Positions 21,311-31,432 of a stretch of DNA of 64,000 bases are shown one piece after another. Under the pieces are notes generated by a model, which saw only the letters and a list, made by a program, of their open reading frames with translations, made no database searches and was not told the origin of the DNA. Origin of the DNA: Candidatus Dactylopiibacterium sp. (GTDB lineage Bacteria; Pseudomonadota; Gammaproteobacteria; Burkholderiales; Rhodocyclaceae); contig JAVHXQ010000001.1 in NCBI GenBank assembly GCA_031119555.1, positions 62,001-126,000 on the forward strand, written 5' to 3'. The position numbers and the translations under genes were made by a program. Each line of letters starts with the position of its first letter. Position 1 is the stretch's first letter.

Positions 21311-22432
21311 ATGAACAAGCGCAATGCCATCCGCAACGCCCGCAGACTTGTCGTGAAAGTGGGCAGCGCACTGGTGACCAACAACGGTGCCGGACTCGAT
21401 TTCACGGCCATAGACACCTGGGCGCGCCAGATCGCGAAGCTGCACAGCGAAGGCCGCCGCGTCGTGCTGGTTTCCAGCGGCGCGATCGCGGCCGGCATGC
21501 AGCGTCTGGGCTGGGACAAGCGCCCCGTCGAAACGCACGCCCTGCAGGCCGCCGCCGCGGTGGGCCAGATGGGCCTTGCGCAGGCTTACGAGAGCGCCTT
21601 CAACCGCTACGGGCTGTGCACCGCGCAGCTCCTGCTCACTCATGCCGACCTCGCCGACCGCCTGCGCTACCTGAATTCGCGCTCCACGATCAACACCCTG
21701 CTCGAACTCGGGGTGGTCCCCATCATCAACGAGAACGACACCGTGGTCACCGACGAGATCAAGTTCGGCGACAACGACACCCTGGGCGCGCTCGTGGCCA
21801 ATCTCATCGAAGCCGAAGCGCTGGTGATCCTGACCGACCAGCCGGGGCTCTTCACGGCCGATCCGCGCAAGGACCCGGCGGCAACGCTGATCTCGGAAGG
21901 CGACGCCGAGGACCGTGCCTTCGAAGCCATGGCCGGTGGCGCTGGCTCGGGCATCTCGCGCGGCGGCATGATCACCAAGATCCGCGCCGCCCAGCGCGCC
22001 GCGAGCTCCGGCGCGCACACCCTGATCGCCTCCGGCCGCGAACGCGAACCGCTGCTGCGTCTGGCGGCCGGCGAAGCGCTCGGCACCCTGCTCCACGCCA
22101 CGCACACGCCGCTCGCGGCACGCAAGCAATGGCTGGCGGACCATCTCCAGCTCGCGGGCACGCTGGTGCTCGACGACGGCGCGGCGCACGCCCTGCGCGG
22201 CGGCGCGAGCCTGCTCGCCATCGGCGTCACGGCCGTCCACGGCGAATTCGGACGCGGCCAGGCCGTGGCCTGCGTGGATGCCCAGGGGCACGAGATCGCG
22301 CGCGGCCTCACGAACTACGCCAGCCCCGACGCGCGCCGCATCGCGCGCCATGCGAGCAGCGAGTTCGAAGCCCTGCTCGGCTACATCGAAGAACCCGAAC
22401 TCATCCACCGCGACAACCTCGTGCTGCGCTGA
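21311..22432 (+). CDS. proB: Glutamate 5-kinase
   Basis: A 373-residue kinase for the first step of proline synthesis, glutamate to gamma-glutamyl phosphate. The amino-acid kinase domain covers 1-265, with [12 protein letters not shown] at the N-terminus for ATP binding and PIINENDTV near 140. A C-terminal PUA domain is at about 280-365 ([13 protein letters not shown]). A strong terminator follows at 22448. proB directly after obgE is common in betaproteobacteria; proA is not here. Confidence 0.96.
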   Translation: MNKRNAIRNARRLVVKVGSALVTNNGAGLDFTAIDTWARQIAKLHSEGRRVVLVSSGAIAAGMQRLGWDKRPVETHALQAAAAVGQMGLAQAYESAFNRYGLCTAQLLLTHADLADRLRYLNSRSTINTLLELGVVPIINENDTVVTDEIKFGDNDTLGALVANLIEAEALVILTDQPGLFTADPRKDPAATLISEGDAEDRAFEAMAGGAGSGISRGGMITKIRAAQRAASSGAHTLIASGREREPLLRLAAGEALGTLLHATHTPLAARKQWLADHLQLAGTLVLDDGAAHALRGGASLLAIGVTAVHGEFGRGQAVACVDAQGHEIARGLTNYASPDARRIARHASSEFEALLGYIEEPELIHRDNLVLR

Positions 22433-22447
22433 GCGCGGCACATGCAG

Positions 22448-22477
22448 AAAGGCCCGCTTCGCGCGGGCCTTTTTTTG
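22448..22477 (+). terminator. Rho-independent terminator after proB
   Basis: Stem arms 22448-22457 and 22463-22472 with a 5-base loop, ending in a run of T to 22476. It lies 16 bases after the proB stop and faces the convergent carboxypeptidase gene. Confidence 0.88.
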
Positions 22478-22502
22478 TGCCGCCGCCGTGCGCGGAGGCG
22501 TC

Positions 22503-23627
22503 TCAGAGCGCCTTCAGGTGCGCCAGCACGGCGTCCAGGAAAGCCGCGCCGAGGCGCTGGCTGCGCGCGCTGCTCCAGCCTGCGAACGCATCGGGCGCAT
22601 TGGCGTTGTCCTTGAACGGCATCTCCAGGGTCAGCGACACGCACCCCAGACGCATCGCGGCCCACTTCGACGCCAGTGTCTGCATCTCGTCGGTGAAGCG
22701 GTCGTCGGCGTAGCCGTGCACGGTCTGGAAGTCCGGGCTCGCGCGCGTGAGCGCGGCAAGGAAATCCGCCTGCAGCGCGAGATTGCGCTCGCCATAGCCG
22801 GGCACCATGTGACTGCCATCGATGAAGACGTAAGGCAGGGTTTCGTCGCCGTGGATGTCCAGAAAGAGATCGGCCCCCGTGGCCAGCATCGCCCGCTGCG
22901 CGTGCAGGACTTCCGGGCTGCGCGCGGGCGTGGGCGCGTGCCATTCGCGGTTCAGGTTCACGCCCGCCGCGTTGGTGCGCAGATGGCCGAGGACCGAGCC
23001 GTCGGGATTGATGTTGGGGATCAGGTGAAAGCTCGCCAGGCCGCGCAACACGCGCGCGACCGGGTCGGCGCGGTCGAGCAGGCGCGTGATGAAGCCTTCC
23101 ATGAACCATTCCGCCATGGTCTCGCCCGGATGCTGGCGTGCCTGCACCCACACCTGGCGCGGGCCCTCGCCCACGTGCAGCACGTCGATGCTGCGACCCT
23201 GCAGGCTCGTGCCCAGGCTCTCGGCGCGAACCCACGGCGAGGCGCTGCAACGGCCCAGGAAGTCCAGCCGGCGTTCCTGCGAGTACGGCTCGAAATAAGC
23301 CAGCCAGACCACGTCGCGCTCGGGCGTGAATTCCACGCTCAGGCGCTCGCCATCGTAGGACGTGCCCGGCAGGCGGAACCACTCCGCGCGGTCGTAGCTC
23401 GCCACGCAGCGGTAGCCCTCCCAGCCCTGCGCATAGCTCGTCTGGCCGGCGTTGGCGATCACGAACCGCACCGGCTGGCCGCGCACGCCGGCGAGGCTGA
23501 AGTGGAACCACTGCAGGAATTCGCCCCCCGCGTCGGGGCGGATGGCAAGGCGGATGTCGGAAGGCTGGCTGGCGTCGAGGACTTCGATGTTGCCGCTGTC
23601 GAACTGGCAGTTGACGGTGATGGGCAT
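22503..23627 (-). CDS. M14-family zinc carboxypeptidase (cytosolic CCP-like)
   Basis: A 374-residue protein. A beta-sandwich N-terminal domain at about 1-120, as in cytosolic carboxypeptidase (AGBL/CCP-like) enzymes, is followed by the M14 catalytic fold. Zinc ligands are His166 and Glu169 (ARQHPGET) and His259 (DIHGDE). NPDG near 207, Arg227 in NLNREW and Glu335 in TLEMPF supply substrate-binding and catalytic residues. No signal peptide is present, so it is cytoplasmic. Bacterial members of this M14 subfamily are poorly characterised. It removes C-terminal residues from peptides or modified proteins by family inference. It stands alone, convergent with proB. Confidence 0.86.
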   Translation of the reverse strand: MPITVNCQFDSGNIEVLDASQPSDIRLAIRPDAGGEFLQWFHFSLAGVRGQPVRFVIANAGQTSYAQGWEGYRCVASYDRAEWFRLPGTSYDGERLSVEFTPERDVVWLAYFEPYSQERRLDFLGRCSASPWVRAESLGTSLQGRSIDVLHVGEGPRQVWVQARQHPGETMAEWFMEGFITRLLDRADPVARVLRGLASFHLIPNINPDGSVLGHLRTNAAGVNLNREWHAPTPARSPEVLHAQRAMLATGADLFLDIHGDETLPYVFIDGSHMVPGYGERNLALQADFLAALTRASPDFQTVHGYADDRFTDEMQTLASKWAAMRLGCVSLTLEMPFKDNANAPDAFAGWSSARSQRLGAAFLDAVLAHLKAL

Positions 23628-23689
23628 GGCGACGGAGGAAAACGGGCAAGAAGACGGATTCCCGATTCTACCCCTGCCGCCCGGCGCCT

Positions 23690-24466
23690 TCAGGCGCCGT
23701 CGCGCCGGAACACCCAGCGATCCGCGCTGGACGCGGCGGGGGTGAAGGCATAGCCCTCGAGCGAGAAATCCTTGAGCGCCTCGGCTTCGTGCAGCCCCTC
23801 GACGAGCGCGAAGCGGCTCATGAGGCCGCGCGCGCGCTTGGCGTGGAAGCTCACGATCTTGTAGGCCGCGCCGCGCCGTTCCTCGAACACGGGCGTCACC
23901 ACACGCAGGCCGAGCCGCTTCGGGCGCACTGCCTTGAAGTATTCCGTGGACGCCAGATTCACCAGTACGGCCTCGCCGTCGCTGGCCTCGACGTCACGGC
24001 GCACCGCGTCGGTGATCTCGTCGCCCCAGAAAGCGTAGAGGTCGCTCCCCGCCGGATTCGCGAGCCGCGTGCCCATTTCCAGCCGGTAAGCCTGGATGAG
24101 ATCGAGCGGACGCAAGACGCCATACAGCCCCGAGAGCATGCGCAGCTGGCGCTGGGCGAACGCGATCTGGGGCGGAGTCAGGCTCGCGGCCTGCAAGCCG
24201 GCGTAGACGTCGCCGTTGAAGGCGAACAGCGCCGCGCGCGCGTTGTCGGCGCGAAAGGGCCGCGCCCATTCGGCATAGCGCGTCACGTTGAGCACCGCCA
24301 GCGCATCGGAAATGCCCATCAGCGCCGCGAGCTCGGCGGGACTCCTGCGGCGCAGGATCTCCACGAGCGCCTCGCTGCGATCGAGGAATGCCGGCTGGGT
24401 GAAGGTGGAAACGGGAAGCGGGCTCTGGAAGTCGAGCGATTTGGCGGGCGAGACGACGATCAGCAT
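23690..24466 (-). CDS. yaaA: Peroxide stress protein YaaA
   Basis: A 258-residue protein of the DUF328 family, starting MLIVVSPAKSLDFQSPLP with all typical blocks (LNGDVY-like FNGDVYAGL, LSGLYGVLRPLDLIQAYRLEMG). YaaA lowers free iron under peroxide stress in E. coli. It has a DNA-binding fold resembling DNA glycosylases. Length equals the family. It is a single gene with no obvious partner. The 243 bases upstream to the glycosyltransferase stop at 24710 contain nothing recognisable. Confidence 0.94.
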   Translation of the reverse strand: MLIVVSPAKSLDFQSPLPVSTFTQPAFLDRSEALVEILRRRSPAELAALMGISDALAVLNVTRYAEWARPFRADNARAALFAFNGDVYAGLQAASLTPPQIAFAQRQLRMLSGLYGVLRPLDLIQAYRLEMGTRLANPAGSDLYAFWGDEITDAVRRDVEASDGEAVLVNLASTEYFKAVRPKRLGLRVVTPVFEERRGAAYKIVSFHAKRARGLMSRFALVEGLHEAEALKDFSLEGYAFTPAASSADRWVFRRDGA

Positions 24467-24709
24467 GGGCAGGAAAGACCGGGTGGGGCCCCGATGATAA
24501 CGCGCCGCCTCCCATCGGATGGCGGCCCGCCTTCAATCGCCGTGATAGCCCGCCGGCGCCAGCAGCCGACGCACTTCCGCCACCGGAAGCGCAGCCGGCC
24601 TCAACGCCACAGAAGGAAGAGACCCGGCGGTGCGCCAGCGGGACGCCCCGGGGCACCCAGCAGGCGCGACGCGGCGCCCGCCGGCGGAACACACCGGGCG
24701 CCGCAGGCC

Positions 24710-25693
24710 TCAGGGCTTGCAGAGCACCGCGAGCATGCGCTCCGACAGCCCCTCGCCGCAGATGCGCTGGGCGCTGCGGCGCGCCTCGCGCCCCAGGGCG
24801 GCTCGCCGCGCCGGCGCCTCGATGAGCGCCTGGATCTGCTTCAGCGCCTCGGCGCTGGAATCGAACAGCAGCGCGTCCTCGCCATTGTGCAGATAGGCCG
24901 CGTAGCCGCCACGGCGGCTGGCCACGATGGGCAGGCCGGCGGCCATCGCCTCGAAGATGACGCGCCCGAACGCTTCGAACCAGTTCTCGTGCGTGCGGTA
25001 ATAGAACACGTCGAGTTCCTGCAGGAAGCGCGCCACCGGAACCGAGCCGGCTTCCAGCAGCTCGATGTTGGGTACGCCGCCGAGCTGTTCGCTCAGGCAG
25101 CGCCCGCCGAGGATGCGGACCTGGACGCCGCGCGCGGCGAGGCGCCGGTACAGCGCAATGTCTTCGACGTGATGCTTCTTGAGGCAATCGCGGCTCACGC
25201 GGCCCACGACGAACGGGCGCCCGCTCCCCGCCTCCGCGCGCCGGATGCCCAGGAAAGGCTTGAGATCGACCGGGCTTTCGAGCACCTCGCCAGGCATGCC
25301 CGACATTTCACGCAGCGCCGCCGAGGTATGCACGATCTCGACCCGCGCGCCGCCCGACCAGTGCGCGCGCGCGATGGCCTTCATGAGCCGGTCGGGCTGA
25401 TCGGTGTTGTAGAGGATCACGATGCGCTCGAAGCGCGCCAGCCGCAGCCAGCGCCCGAGCCGGAAATAGACCCCCACGATCACCAGCGTGCCGCCCGACG
25501 GCCATGCAAGCCGCCATGGGCGCACCTGTTCCACGGGGTAATCGGCACGGATGCCGGCATCCGCGGTTTCGGGCGTCCATAGATGCACGTCGTGGCCCGC
25601 TTCGCGCAGCACGTCGAACATCCTGAGGGTTCTGAGATCGCTTCCGCTATGCGTGTCGCGCAGGGGATTGAGCAGGTGAATGCGTGCCGACAT
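24710..25693 (-). CDS. GT-B glycosyltransferase
   Basis: A 327-residue cytosolic glycosyltransferase of the GT4-like GT-B fold. The N-terminal half has RIHLLNPLRDTHSGSDLRT. The C-terminal nucleotide-sugar half has GRVSRDCLKKH, then the donor-binding E-x7-E-like region ENWFEAFGRVIFEAMAAGLPIVAS near 245-268. It probably adds a sugar to lipopolysaccharide, capsule or glycoprotein; the acceptor is unknown. The frame stays open upstream to 25738; the ATG at 25693 begins the conserved sequence, though an ATG at 25717 is also possible and neither has a strong ribosome binding site. It lies just downstream of flgJ, so flagellin glycosylation is possible but unproven. Confidence 0.78.
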   Translation of the reverse strand: MSARIHLLNPLRDTHSGSDLRTLRMFDVLREAGHDVHLWTPETADAGIRADYPVEQVRPWRLAWPSGGTLVIVGVYFRLGRWLRLARFERIVILYNTDQPDRLMKAIARAHWSGGARVEIVHTSAALREMSGMPGEVLESPVDLKPFLGIRRAEAGSGRPFVVGRVSRDCLKKHHVEDIALYRRLAARGVQVRILGGRCLSEQLGGVPNIELLEAGSVPVARFLQELDVFYYRTHENWFEAFGRVIFEAMAAGLPIVASRRGGYAAYLHNGEDALLFDSSAEALKQIQALIEAPARRAALGREARRSAQRICGEGLSERMLAVLCKP

Positions 25694-25813
25694 CAGTGAA
25701 TGACGAGGGAAATCCATTGCATGGGCGCAATGATGCACCGCATCACAGGATTAAGGCACGACCATTCGTCAAGTTTTCATACTTTTGCACAGCCAAATAC
25801 TGCACGGACCCGC

Positions 25814-26698
25814 TCAGATCTTGCCGCTCCCGGAGGCTGCGAGGCCTTGACGCAAGGTGTCGCCCTGGATGATGCGGGCGAGCTTGTCGGCATAGGCGGG
25901 GTCCGTCGCGTAGCCGCCTTGCTGCAGCGCACGCGCGAAAGACGCGCCGTCCTGCTGGCCGCGCACGGCGGCGTAGCGCGGCGCCTGGCCCACGAGCTTC
26001 GCGTAGTCCTCGAAGGATTCGGCGGCCGAGGCATAGGCCCGGAAACGCTCGACACGCTCCACGGGCTGGCCGTTTTCGTACTCGGTGGTCCGCGCTTCCA
26101 CGACCGCGCCCTTCCAGTTGGCGCCGGCCTTGATGTTGAACAGGTTGTGGCTGGAGCTGCCGTCCGCGCGCGCGATCACGGACTTGCCCCATCCCGTCTC
26201 GAGCGCCGCCTGGGCCACCAGGAAGTGCGCCGGCACGCCCAGCGAAGCAGCCGCCTCGCGGGCTTCGGGCCACACGCTGGCGACGAACTCCTGCGCCTTG
26301 GCGCTGTAGGGTACGCCCAGCGTGGGCGCCGCCGCGGCGCCGGCCGCGGCACCGGCGGCATTCGCGCGCGGCATGCCCTTGAGTTCCTGGGCCGAGGGCT
26401 GCGGCGGAACGCCGCCATTGAGCTGGCGTTCGATGACGGCCGCCAGACCGATGCCGCCCTTCTGCGCCATCTGCATGACGAGCTGCTGGTCGGCAAGGCT
26501 CTGGAAGAAGCGCGTGTTCTCGCTGTCGAACGCGCCGTCCTTGGGAATCGTGTCGCGCATGCTCTTCATGACGATCTGCAGGAACAGCGCCTCGAACTGC
26601 TGCGCGACGGCCTTGTTGCCCTCGGGCGTGCCCTCCCGCGCGGAAAGCTTCACGCCGGCGAGGCTGGCGGGATCGAGCGCGTTGGGCGGAATGGTCAT
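25814..26698 (-). CDS. flgJ: Flagellar rod assembly protein / peptidoglycan hydrolase FlgJ
   Basis: A 294-residue dual-domain FlgJ. The rod-capping domain is at about 25-95 (FEALFLQIVMKSMR, ADQQLVMQMAQKGGIGLA). An Ala-rich linker is at 112-125. The C-terminal glucosaminidase domain is at about 135-290, with catalytic Glu167 in AALETGWGKS and a conserved tyrosine region DYAKLVG. It opens the peptidoglycan for rod passage. Last gene of the flg run, 10 bases after flgI; the usual flgK and flgL do not follow. Confidence 0.95.
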   Translation of the reverse strand: MTIPPNALDPASLAGVKLSAREGTPEGNKAVAQQFEALFLQIVMKSMRDTIPKDGAFDSENTRFFQSLADQQLVMQMAQKGGIGLAAVIERQLNGGVPPQPSAQELKGMPRANAAGAAAGAAAAPTLGVPYSAKAQEFVASVWPEAREAAASLGVPAHFLVAQAALETGWGKSVIARADGSSSHNLFNIKAGANWKGAVVEARTTEYENGQPVERVERFRAYASAAESFEDYAKLVGQAPRYAAVRGQQDGASFARALQQGGYATDPAYADKLARIIQGDTLRQGLAASGSGKI

Positions 26699-26708
26699 GA
26701 CCGTGACC

Positions 26709-27842
26709 TCAGATCACTTCGAGCTCGGCGCGCAGTGCGCCGGCGCTCTTCATGGCCTGCAGGATATTGACGAGATCGAGCGGCGTGGCGCCCACCGCGT
26801 TGAGCGCCTTGACGACCTCGGTCAGGTTCACGCCGGGGCGGAAGCGCATGAGGCTGGCCGCATCCTGCTGGATGTTGACCGTCCCGGTCTGCGCAGTCAC
26901 CGTTTCGCCGCGCGAGAACGGCGCGGGCTGGCTGACCTGCGTTTCGTTATTGACGGTGACCGTGAGGTTGCCGTGGGCGATCGCGCACTCCTGCAGCGTC
27001 ACCGCCTGGTTCATGACGATGGAGCCGGTGCGCGAATTCACGATCACGCGCGCCGCGCCGGTCACGGGGCGCACCTCGATGTTCTCCACGCGGCCCAGGA
27101 AAGCCACGCGCTCGTTGGGCGTCTGCGGCGCACGCACCTGGATGCGGCGGCCGTCCATCGCCCAGGCCACGGGCTCGGCGAAGCTGCCGTTGATGGCATC
27201 CACCACGCGCTGCGCGGTGCCGAAATCCGCCTGCAGCAGTTCGAACTGCACCGTGTCGCCGGCCACCAGGGCGCTGGGCACCGCGCGCTCGACGGTGGCC
27301 CCCGCCGGGATGCGCCCGGCCGCGAGATGGTTGATCGTCACGCGCTGGCCGCCGCCGCTCGCGCCGCCCCCCTGCCCGCCGGCACCGCCGACGATGAGGT
27401 TGCCCTGCGCCACGGCGTAGATCTGGCCGTCGGCGCCCTTGAGGGGCGTGAGCAGCAGCGTGCCGCCCTTGAGGCTCTTGGCGTTCGCCATCGACGAGAC
27501 GGTCACGTCGAACGGCTGGCCCGGCTGCGCGAAGGGCGGCAGCTGCATGGTCACCATCACGGCGGCCACGTTCTTGAGCTGCAGGGAAGTGCCCGGCGGA
27601 ATCGTCACGCCCAGATTGCCCAGCATGTTGATGAGGCTCTGCGTCGTGAAAGGCGCCTGCGAGGTCTGGTCGCCGGTGCCATCCAGGCCCACCACCAGGC
27701 CATAGCCCACGAGCTGGTTGGAACGCACGCCCGCGATGCTCGCGAGGTCCTTGATGCGTTCGGCCTGCGCCGCGCCGGTCACGCAGGCCAGCGCCAGCGC
27801 CACGGTGGCGGCGCGCAGCAGGGAACGGAAAAGGCTGGACAT
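26709..27842 (-). CDS. flgI: Flagellar P-ring protein FlgI
   Basis: A 377-residue periplasmic P-ring subunit that forms the bushing in the peptidoglycan. A Sec signal peptide (ALALACVTGAAQA, about 1-27) is followed by ERIKDLASIAGVRSNQLVGYGLVVGLDGTGD, the family hallmark, and a C-terminus NAVGATPLDLVNILQAMK. It is 13 bases downstream of flgH and 10 upstream of flgJ. Confidence 0.97.
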   Translation of the reverse strand: MSSLFRSLLRAATVALALACVTGAAQAERIKDLASIAGVRSNQLVGYGLVVGLDGTGDQTSQAPFTTQSLINMLGNLGVTIPPGTSLQLKNVAAVMVTMQLPPFAQPGQPFDVTVSSMANAKSLKGGTLLLTPLKGADGQIYAVAQGNLIVGGAGGQGGGASGGGQRVTINHLAAGRIPAGATVERAVPSALVAGDTVQFELLQADFGTAQRVVDAINGSFAEPVAWAMDGRRIQVRAPQTPNERVAFLGRVENIEVRPVTGAARVIVNSRTGSIVMNQAVTLQECAIAHGNLTVTVNNETQVSQPAPFSRGETVTAQTGTVNIQQDAASLMRFRPGVNLTEVVKALNAVGATPLDLVNILQAMKSAGALRAELEVI

Positions 27843-27855
27843 GGCGGCGCGCTCC

Positions 27856-28530
27856 TCAGAAGGGCATCACGTTGAGGAAGAAGCGCTGCAGCCAACCCAT
27901 GGTCTGCGCTTCGTCCATGTAGCCGCTCGCCTTGTATTCGACGCGGGCGTCGGCCACTTGCGTGGATTGCACGGTATTGGCGGCACTCACGCTGTCGGGA
28001 TTGATCACCCCGGAAAAGCGGATGAATTCCTCGCCCTGGTTGATCGCGACCTGCTTCTCGCCCGAGACGAGCAGATTGCCGTTGTTGTAGACCTCGATCA
28101 CGGTCACGGTGACCGTTCCCGTGAAGGTGTTGTTGGCGGCGGCCGCGCCCTTGCCGGCGAAGGTGTTGGCGGCCTCGGCCTCGACACCGATCTTGTTGAG
28201 GAACTTGCCGGGCAGCCCGGTGATGTTGGGCGAGCCCGCCGACAGCGACCCGTTGCGGTCGGCCGAAGCGTTCGACGATTTGGCGGCGGCGGTCTTCTCG
28301 ACGAGATTCACGGTGATCGTGTCGCCCACGTAGCGCGCGCGGCGATCCTCGAACAGCGAACGCCCCTGCCCCGTGTAGATCGATCCCGAGCCATCGACGG
28401 CGGCCACGCGCGGCGCGGGCCGGGCCGTCATGGGCTGGTGCACCGCCGTGCCTTGCTGCAGGGTGCTGCAGGCGGACAGGGCCAGGAGCAGCAGGGCGCA
28501 GCCCGTTTGCGTGCGGAAGATTGGCCTCAT
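27856..28530 (-). CDS. flgH: Flagellar L-ring lipoprotein FlgH
   Basis: A 224-residue outer-membrane lipoprotein forming the L-ring. The lipobox LSAC places Cys21. The core has [23 protein letters not shown] and a C-terminal [17 protein letters not shown] followed by ARVEYK. The length fits FlgH (about 220-235). It lies between flgG and flgI in the minus-strand operon. Confidence 0.97.
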   Translation of the reverse strand: MRPIFRTQTGCALLLLALSACSTLQQGTAVHQPMTARPAPRVAAVDGSGSIYTGQGRSLFEDRRARYVGDTITVNLVEKTAAAKSSNASADRNGSLSAGSPNITGLPGKFLNKIGVEAEAANTFAGKGAAAANNTFTGTVTVTVIEVYNNGNLLVSGEKQVAINQGEEFIRFSGVINPDSVSAANTVQSTQVADARVEYKASGYMDEAQTMGWLQRFFLNVMPF

Positions 28531-28550
28531 GTTCTGGCTCCAGCGGAAAA

Positions 28551-29333
28551 TCAGAGGTTGGAGAGCTTCGCGAGCATCTGGTCGGCGGTGGTCACGACGC
28601 GCGAGTTGATCTCATAGGCCCGCTGGGCCTCGATCATGCTCACGAGCTCTTCGGCCACGTTCACGTTGGATGTCTCGACATACTTCTGGGTGATGAAGCC
28701 CGTGCCGTTGGTGCCCGGCGTATTCACCGTTGGCACGCCGCTGGCGGGGGTTTCGATGTAGAGGTTCTCGCCCGTCGAGAGCAGGCCTTCGGGGTTGATG
28801 AAGTTGGCGAGCTGGATGTTGCCGATCTGTGTCGAATCGGTCTGCCCCGGCAGCGTCACGCTGACGGTGCCGTCCTTGCCGACGGTGATCGAGAGGGCAT
28901 CGGCCGGCACCGTGATGCCGGGCTGCACGGCGTAGCCGCTGGAGGTCGTGAGCTGACCCTGGGCGTCGCGCTGGAAGGCGCCGTCGCGCGTGTAGGCCGT
29001 GGAGCCATCGGGCATCTGGATCTGGAAGAAGCCCGAGCCCTGGATCGCCATGTCGAACGAACTGTCGGTCAGCTGCAGGTTGCCCTGGGTGTGGATGCGC
29101 TCGCTCGCGATCGGACGCACGCCCGTGCCGACCTGCAGGCCGGTCGGGATGGTCGTGGTCTGCGAGCTCTGCGCGCCGGGCTGCCGCATCGTCTGGTAGA
29201 GCAGATCCTCGAACACCGCGCGCTGGCGCTTGAAGCCGTTCGTGCTGACGTTCGCAAGGTTGTTCGAGATGACGTCCAGGTGCGTCTGCTGCGCATCCAG
29301 ACCCGTCCGTGCAACCCACAAGGCTCTCATCAT
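28551..29333 (-). CDS. flgG: Flagellar distal rod protein FlgG
   Basis: A 260-residue distal rod protein. The N-terminus [20 protein letters not shown] with [13 protein letters not shown] is the rod/hook consensus helix. The C-terminus [20 protein letters not shown] is the paired helix. The length is exactly that of typical FlgG. It follows flgF with an 88-base gap that holds no recognised feature. Confidence 0.97.
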   Translation of the reverse strand: MMRALWVARTGLDAQQTHLDVISNNLANVSTNGFKRQRAVFEDLLYQTMRQPGAQSSQTTTIPTGLQVGTGVRPIASERIHTQGNLQLTDSSFDMAIQGSGFFQIQMPDGSTAYTRDGAFQRDAQGQLTTSSGYAVQPGITVPADALSITVGKDGTVSVTLPGQTDSTQIGNIQLANFINPEGLLSTGENLYIETPASGVPTVNTPGTNGTGFITQKYVETSNVNVAEELVSMIEAQRAYEINSRVVTTADQMLAKLSNL

Positions 29334-29421
29334 GTCCGTATTCCTCCGACTGCTCAGGATAGGCGCGGCAGCCGCCGCGCGTTCTCCCGATTAAGCGCGC
29401 AAACCCGTCTCAGCTCCACGC

Positions 29422-30159
29422 CTAGCGCGCAGCCAGCACCTGGGTCGCGGCGCGATCATTTTCCTGCGCATTCGACAGAAGGCGCATCTGGGTGTCGTAA
29501 CTGCGGGCCAGCGAAATCATCGTCACCATTTCCTCGGCGAGATTCACGTTGCTGCCCTCGAGATAACCGCCCGCCACGCGCACGTTCTCGTCGGCGGGCG
29601 CGGCGCCGCCATCGGCGAGGCGGAAAAAGCCATCCGCCCCGCGCACCAGATCCGCCTCGGGCGGATTGACGAGCTTGAGACGGCCGACGACGTTGGCGCC
29701 CACCTCGCCACCCAGCGGCTGCGCGGTCAGCGTGCCGTCGGCACCGACGTCGATGCGGTTGTCCGGCGGCAGCGTGATCGGGCCACCATCGCCCATGACC
29801 TCGAAGCCGGCCTTGGTGCGCAGCACGCCGTTCTCGTCGAGCGAGAAGCTGCCCGAGCGCGTGTAGGCCTCGCTGCCGTCGGGCATCGTCACGGCCAGCC
29901 AGCCCGAGCCGGTCACGCCCACATCCAGCGAGCGGCCGGTCTGCTGCAGCGGACCCGGCGTGAAGTCCGCCGCCACCGTGGAATCGACCACGAAGGCGCG
30001 GCTCGCCAGCGCCTCGGTCTGCACCGGCACCGCGCGCAGGCGATGCAGCTCGGCGCGAAAGCCGGTGGTGGAGACGTTGGCGATGTTGTTGGCCACGGCA
30101 GCCTGCTGGGCCATCGTGCCCTTGGCGCCGGTCATCGCGGTGTAGATCAGCTTGTCCAT
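29422..30159 (-). CDS. flgF: Flagellar proximal rod protein FlgF
   Basis: A 245-residue proximal rod protein, with MDKLIYTAMTGAKGTMAQQA then NNIANVSTTGFR at the N-terminus and SNVNLAEEMVTMISLARSYD at the C-terminus. It forms the rod between FlgC and FlgG. It is 28 bases downstream of flgE. Confidence 0.96.
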   Translation of the reverse strand: MDKLIYTAMTGAKGTMAQQAAVANNIANVSTTGFRAELHRLRAVPVQTEALASRAFVVDSTVAADFTPGPLQQTGRSLDVGVTGSGWLAVTMPDGSEAYTRSGSFSLDENGVLRTKAGFEVMGDGGPITLPPDNRIDVGADGTLTAQPLGGEVGANVVGRLKLVNPPEADLVRGADGFFRLADGGAAPADENVRVAGGYLEGSNVNLAEEMVTMISLARSYDTQMRLLSNAQENDRAATQVLAAR

Positions 30160-30187
30160 GCTGTGCGTCCGTCAGGCGGGTGCGCGT

Positions 30188-31417
30188 TCAGCGCAGGTTC
30201 ACCAGGGTCTGCATGATCTGGTCCTGCGTCTTGATCGATTGCGCGTTGGCCTGGTAGTTGCGCTGTTGCGTGATCATGTTGACCAGCTCGGCGGTCAGAT
30301 CGACGTTGGATTCCTCGACCGCCCCCGCCTTCAGCTCACCGAGGCTGCCCGAACCCGGCGCGCCGACCAGCGGCTGGCCCGAGCCGGGGGATTCGCCCCA
30401 CAGGTTGTTGCCCAGCGAAAGCAGGCCTTGCGGGTTGGCGAAGTTCGCCAGCACCACCTGACCGAGGTTGCGCGTCTGGCCGTTGCTGTAGCGGCCTTGC
30501 AGCACGCCGTCGGCGGAGATCGTGACGCCCGACAGGCGACCGGAGGCGTAGCCGTCCTGGATCTGGCGATTGACGCCGAAAACGCTGCCGTACTGCGTGG
30601 AGGAACTCATGTCCAGCGTGATCGACATCGGCGTGATCGCGCCCGTGGTCACGTTCAGGCCGCCTATCGTCAGCGGCATGGCGGTGGTCAGGCGGCCCGA
30701 GGTGTCGAAGGCGAGCGGCGTGGCCGTCGCGCTCGTGGGGCCACCGTCGAGCTGGGTGTACATGTCCCAGCTGCCGCTGCCGTTGGCGCGGAAGTACAGG
30801 CCCATGATGTGCGAGTTGCCCAGGCTGTCGTACACCGTGACCGAGGTCGAGGAGGTGTAGGTGCTCACGTCCGGCGTCGTCGAGCTCGGCACCCACGGAT
30901 TGGCGGGCGCGGTCGAGCGCGAGTCGAGGTTCAGCCCCACTTCGACTTCAGTGGTCGCCACGGGCATGAGGTCCGAGGTATCCACGTAGATCGGCGCCGG
31001 CGTGGCCGGCAGGATCGCGCCCGTGGCGTCGGCCGGATAGCCCGTCACGCGGTAGCCGCTGGCATTCACGATGTAGCCGGTCTTGTCGATCTGGAACTGG
31101 CCGTTGCGGGTGTAGGAAATCGAGCCGCTGCTGTCCATCATGCGATAGAAGCCGTTGCCGTTGATGGCCACGTCGAGCGGGTTGCCGGTCGGCGTGATGT
31201 TGCCCTGGTTGAAGAGCTGCGCCACGCGGCCGACCTGCGTACCGATACCGACCTGCAGGCCGGCGGAGGCGCCATTCAGCGCGGCGGCGTACACATCGGC
31301 GAACTGCGTCCCGGAGAGCTTGAAGCCGACGTTGTTGGCGTTGGCGACGTTGTTGCTGATGACGTCGAGGGCCTTGGAAGCGGAGTTCAGGCCGCTGAGT
31401 CCTTGCTGGAATGCCAT
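30188..31417 (-). CDS. flgE: Flagellar hook protein FlgE
   Basis: A 409-residue hook subunit, beginning MAFQQGLSGLNSASKALDVI with NNVANANNVGFK and ending ESNVDLTAELVNMITQQRNYQ. The central Ser/Thr/Gly-rich region (about 130-320) is the variable surface domain D1-D2. It is exported by the flagellar type III system and polymerises under the FlgD cap encoded next to it. Confidence 0.97.
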   Translation of the reverse strand: MAFQQGLSGLNSASKALDVISNNVANANNVGFKLSGTQFADVYAAALNGASAGLQVGIGTQVGRVAQLFNQGNITPTGNPLDVAINGNGFYRMMDSSGSISYTRNGQFQIDKTGYIVNASGYRVTGYPADATGAILPATPAPIYVDTSDLMPVATTEVEVGLNLDSRSTAPANPWVPSSTTPDVSTYTSSTSVTVYDSLGNSHIMGLYFRANGSGSWDMYTQLDGGPTSATATPLAFDTSGRLTTAMPLTIGGLNVTTGAITPMSITLDMSSSTQYGSVFGVNRQIQDGYASGRLSGVTISADGVLQGRYSNGQTRNLGQVVLANFANPQGLLSLGNNLWGESPGSGQPLVGAPGSGSLGELKAGAVEESNVDLTAELVNMITQQRNYQANAQSIKTQDQIMQTLVNLR

Positions 31418-31432
31418 GGTGGGGCTCCCGGA

